A stretch of DNA of 6,109 nucleotides, from positions 1 to 6,109 of the forward strand of contig CAYUYH010000166.1 of the NCBI GenBank assembly GCA_964449175.1. Direction: 5' to 3'. The DNA comes from CAYUYH01 sp964449175 (GTDB lineage Bacteria; Planctomycetota; Phycisphaerae; SM23-33). Under the pieces are notes generated by a model. That model ran no database searches. It saw nothing but the letters and a program-made list of their open reading frames with translations, and was not told the origin of the DNA. Both the position numbers and the translations under genes were made by a program. Shown here one piece after another: positions 4,845 through 6,109 of the stretch. Within the stretch, counting starts at the first letter, position 1; the number at the start of each line of letters is the position of its first letter.

Positions 4845-5990
4845 ATGACTCGGCGCGTTGCGATTGCGGCCATCGTATTGGGCAATGTGATCGGCATTGG
4901 CATCTATGCCTATAGGTGCCAGTCCGCCGGCGGCGTGCCGCGGACGGCTGCCGCGGTCGAGCCGCTTCCGACCGAGTCCGTCCCGCCTCCGGTGTCCCCC
5001 GCCGACGCCAAGGAGAGGTTCGGAACGAGCAATTGCCGGGCCGCGATGATCTTCGCAAAGGCGGTCGAGACGGTCGACCTCCACGAACAGGTCCGCCTGT
5101 ACGCCGAGGCGATCAAGCTCGATCCTCGCTACGTCTGGGCCTATGTCAATCGCGGCAACGCCTTCTCGAGCCTGGGTGACGAGGAAGCCGCCATTCGCGA
5201 CTACACCGAGGCCGCCTGCCTGGACTCCACGTGCGCCGAGACCTACTACAATCGCGGCGGATCCTACGAGAGTATTGGCCGGCTCGAGGAGGCGATCAGC
5301 GACTTCACCATGGCGATCAGGCTCGATCCGACCAACGCGGACTACTACCACAACCGTGGCCACGCCTACCACCAGTTGGGCGACTACGCCTCCGGCATCC
5401 GCGACTACGACCAGGCCATCAGGCTGGCGCCCAATGAGGCCGATCATTACTACAACCGCGGCACCTCCTACCTTGCCAGCGGCGACGCAGCCACGGCCGT
5501 CAAGGACCTGACCAAGGCCATCCAGCTCGACCCGAGCTGCCCCCTGGCCTACAACAACCGCGGTGGGGCACTCCAGCATCAGGGCGACATCGAGGGCGCG
5601 ATGCGGGACTTCAACAAGGCGATCGAGCTCGAGCCGCGATACGCCCAGGCATATGCCAACCGGGCAATGATGCTCGCCCAGCAGGGGGACATCGCAGCGG
5701 CGATCGCGGACGTCAACAAGATCCTCAGCCTTTACCCCGACAACGCCTCGGCCTATCGGCTTCGCGGCGACATTCACTTCCAGGCCGGCGACTGCGAGGC
5801 AGCCATCGCCGACTACACGCGCTCCATTCGGCTGGCGCCAGACTGTGCGGAAACCTACCACGTCCGAGCGGCCGCATATTGCCAGACGGACAGGCTCGAC
5901 GAGGCCGCCAAGGACCTCGCGACCTGTCAGAACCTCGGCGGCAAGGTCAACCCGCAGCTCGTACGCTTCGCCCAAGGCATGAAGCAATAG
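4845..5990 (+). CDS. Membrane-anchored TPR-repeat protein
   Basis: 381 residues. A hydrophobic segment at about 5-22 (VAIAAIVLGNVIGIGIYAY) after MTRR looks like an uncleaved signal anchor. There is no lipobox before Cys25, so a lipoprotein is unlikely. A Pro/Ala-rich linker (about 30-55) follows, then a degenerate first helical repeat (about 64-97), and seven clear plus one divergent TPR units at 98-369. Each is 34 residues and most carry Y-x-NRG early and AIxLDP late. TPR arrays are protein-binding scaffolds; this one should face the periplasm or cell exterior, tethered to the membrane. There is no enzymatic domain. It lies 80 bp after the HD-GYP gene on the same strand, so the two may be co-transcribed, but a separate promoter cannot be excluded. 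Its partner cannot be deduced from the sequence. A long open frame on the opposite strand is an artefact of GC-rich repeats. Confidence 0.88.
   Translation: MTRRVAIAAIVLGNVIGIGIYAYRCQSAGGVPRTAAAVEPLPTESVPPPVSPADAKERFGTSNCRAAMIFAKAVETVDLHEQVRLYAEAIKLDPRYVWAYVNRGNAFSSLGDEEAAIRDYTEAACLDSTCAETYYNRGGSYESIGRLEEAISDFTMAIRLDPTNADYYHNRGHAYHQLGDYASGIRDYDQAIRLAPNEADHYYNRGTSYLASGDAATAVKDLTKAIQLDPSCPLAYNNRGGALQHQGDIEGAMRDFNKAIELEPRYAQAYANRAMMLAQQGDIAAAIADVNKILSLYPDNASAYRLRGDIHFQAGDCEAAIADYTRSIRLAPDCAETYHVRAAAYCQTDRLDEAAKDLATCQNLGGKVNPQLVRFAQGMKQ
5136..5951 (+). repeat. Eight tandem TPR units of exactly 102 bp
   Basis: Residues 98-369 of the TPR protein divide into eight consecutive 34-residue units starting at residues 98, 132, 166, 200, 234, 268, 302 and 336, with no insertion or deletion. 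Recurrent positions are Tyr at 3, Asn-Arg-Gly at 5-7 (best kept in units 1-5), Gly-Asp near 14-15, Ala at 18, Asp at 22 and an (A)IxLxP end. DNA identity between units is only partial, so this is an old protein-level repeat and not a recent duplication. The last unit is degenerate (RLDEAAKDLATCQNLGG). Confidence 0.85.
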
Positions 5991-6109
5991 GGCTGTTGAG
6001 GCGGCCCGGCGCCATACCTCACCCGGCCAGTCGACATGGCCCGTTGGCCAGACCGGCGGGTGCGTGACAAAATAGTGGCGCGCCGGGGGCACAAGATGTA
6101 GTGGTATCC
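5991..6109. other. Gene-free tail after the TPR gene
   Basis: No open frame here looks like a gene. A small inverted repeat (TGGCC-CGTT-GGCCA at 6037-6050) could form a 5-bp hairpin but has no T-run. CAAAAT at 6068-6073, 18 bp after TTGGCC (6044-6049), is a very weak promoter-like pair pointing out of the window. Confidence 0.3.

Noticed and set aside
4761..6092. 443-codon open frame on the minus strand opposite the TPR gene
   Set aside because: It mirrors the TPR array, so its periodic Val/Gly/Leu-rich translation reflects the repeats on the other strand. No family is recognised and the TPR reading is far stronger.
1..6109. CRISPR array, insertion sequence, tRNA or rRNA
   Set aside because: No spaced direct repeats, transposase motifs, terminal inverted repeats or recognisable tRNA/rRNA segments were seen. 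The only tandem repeat is the protein-coding TPR array.

Overview
This is a GC-rich bacterial window in two divergent halves. The minus-strand half (about 1-3461) is a compact molybdenum-cofactor (Moco) operon. The plus-strand half (about 3778-5990) carries a membrane-bound HD-GYP signalling protein followed by a membrane-anchored TPR-repeat protein. The host cannot be named from sequence alone. High GC, fused Moco enzymes, an HD-GYP protein with a short multi-pass N-terminus and a TPR protein built on repeated Tyr/Asn-Arg-Gly motifs would suit a planctomycete-like or deltaproteobacterium-like organism; this is a weak inference.

Moco half, in transcription order: moeA (3461 to 2244), moaC (2239 to 1754), a MOSC-MogA fusion (1741 to 776) and a MobB-MobA fusion (786, running off the window at base 1). 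The genes are 4 and 12 nt apart, then overlap by 11 nt, so they almost certainly form one transcriptional unit with translational coupling. Together they cover cyclic pyranopterin formation (MoaC), molybdopterin adenylylation (MogA), molybdate insertion (MoeA), and conversion to the guanine-dinucleotide cofactor (MobA with MobB). The MOSC domain adds a likely sulfur- or Moco-handling function. moaA, moaD and moaE are not in the window. The mobB-mobA gene has a start but no stop inside the window and is easily missed.

The 316-bp divergent intergenic region (3462-3777) holds a good sigma70-like promoter for the Moco operon (-35 TTCCAA and -10 ACTATA as read on the plus strand). A perfect 13-bp palindrome lies just downstream of its expected start point and looks like an operator. 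A second short palindrome lies next to an AT-rich -10-like box on the side of the plus-strand gene.

Plus-strand half: the HD-GYP protein has four predicted membrane helices and a cytoplasmic phosphodiesterase domain that keeps its metal ligands but has a one-residue-short, proline-less GYP loop. After an 80-bp gap comes a TPR protein with one N-terminal membrane anchor and eight consecutive repeats of exactly 34 residues (102 bp each). The last 119 bp hold no gene I can support.

Overall most of the window is interpretable with known families. The points worth a second look are the fusions, the operator-like palindrome, the altered GYP loop and the unusually regular TPR array. I see no sequence evidence for a wholly new system.
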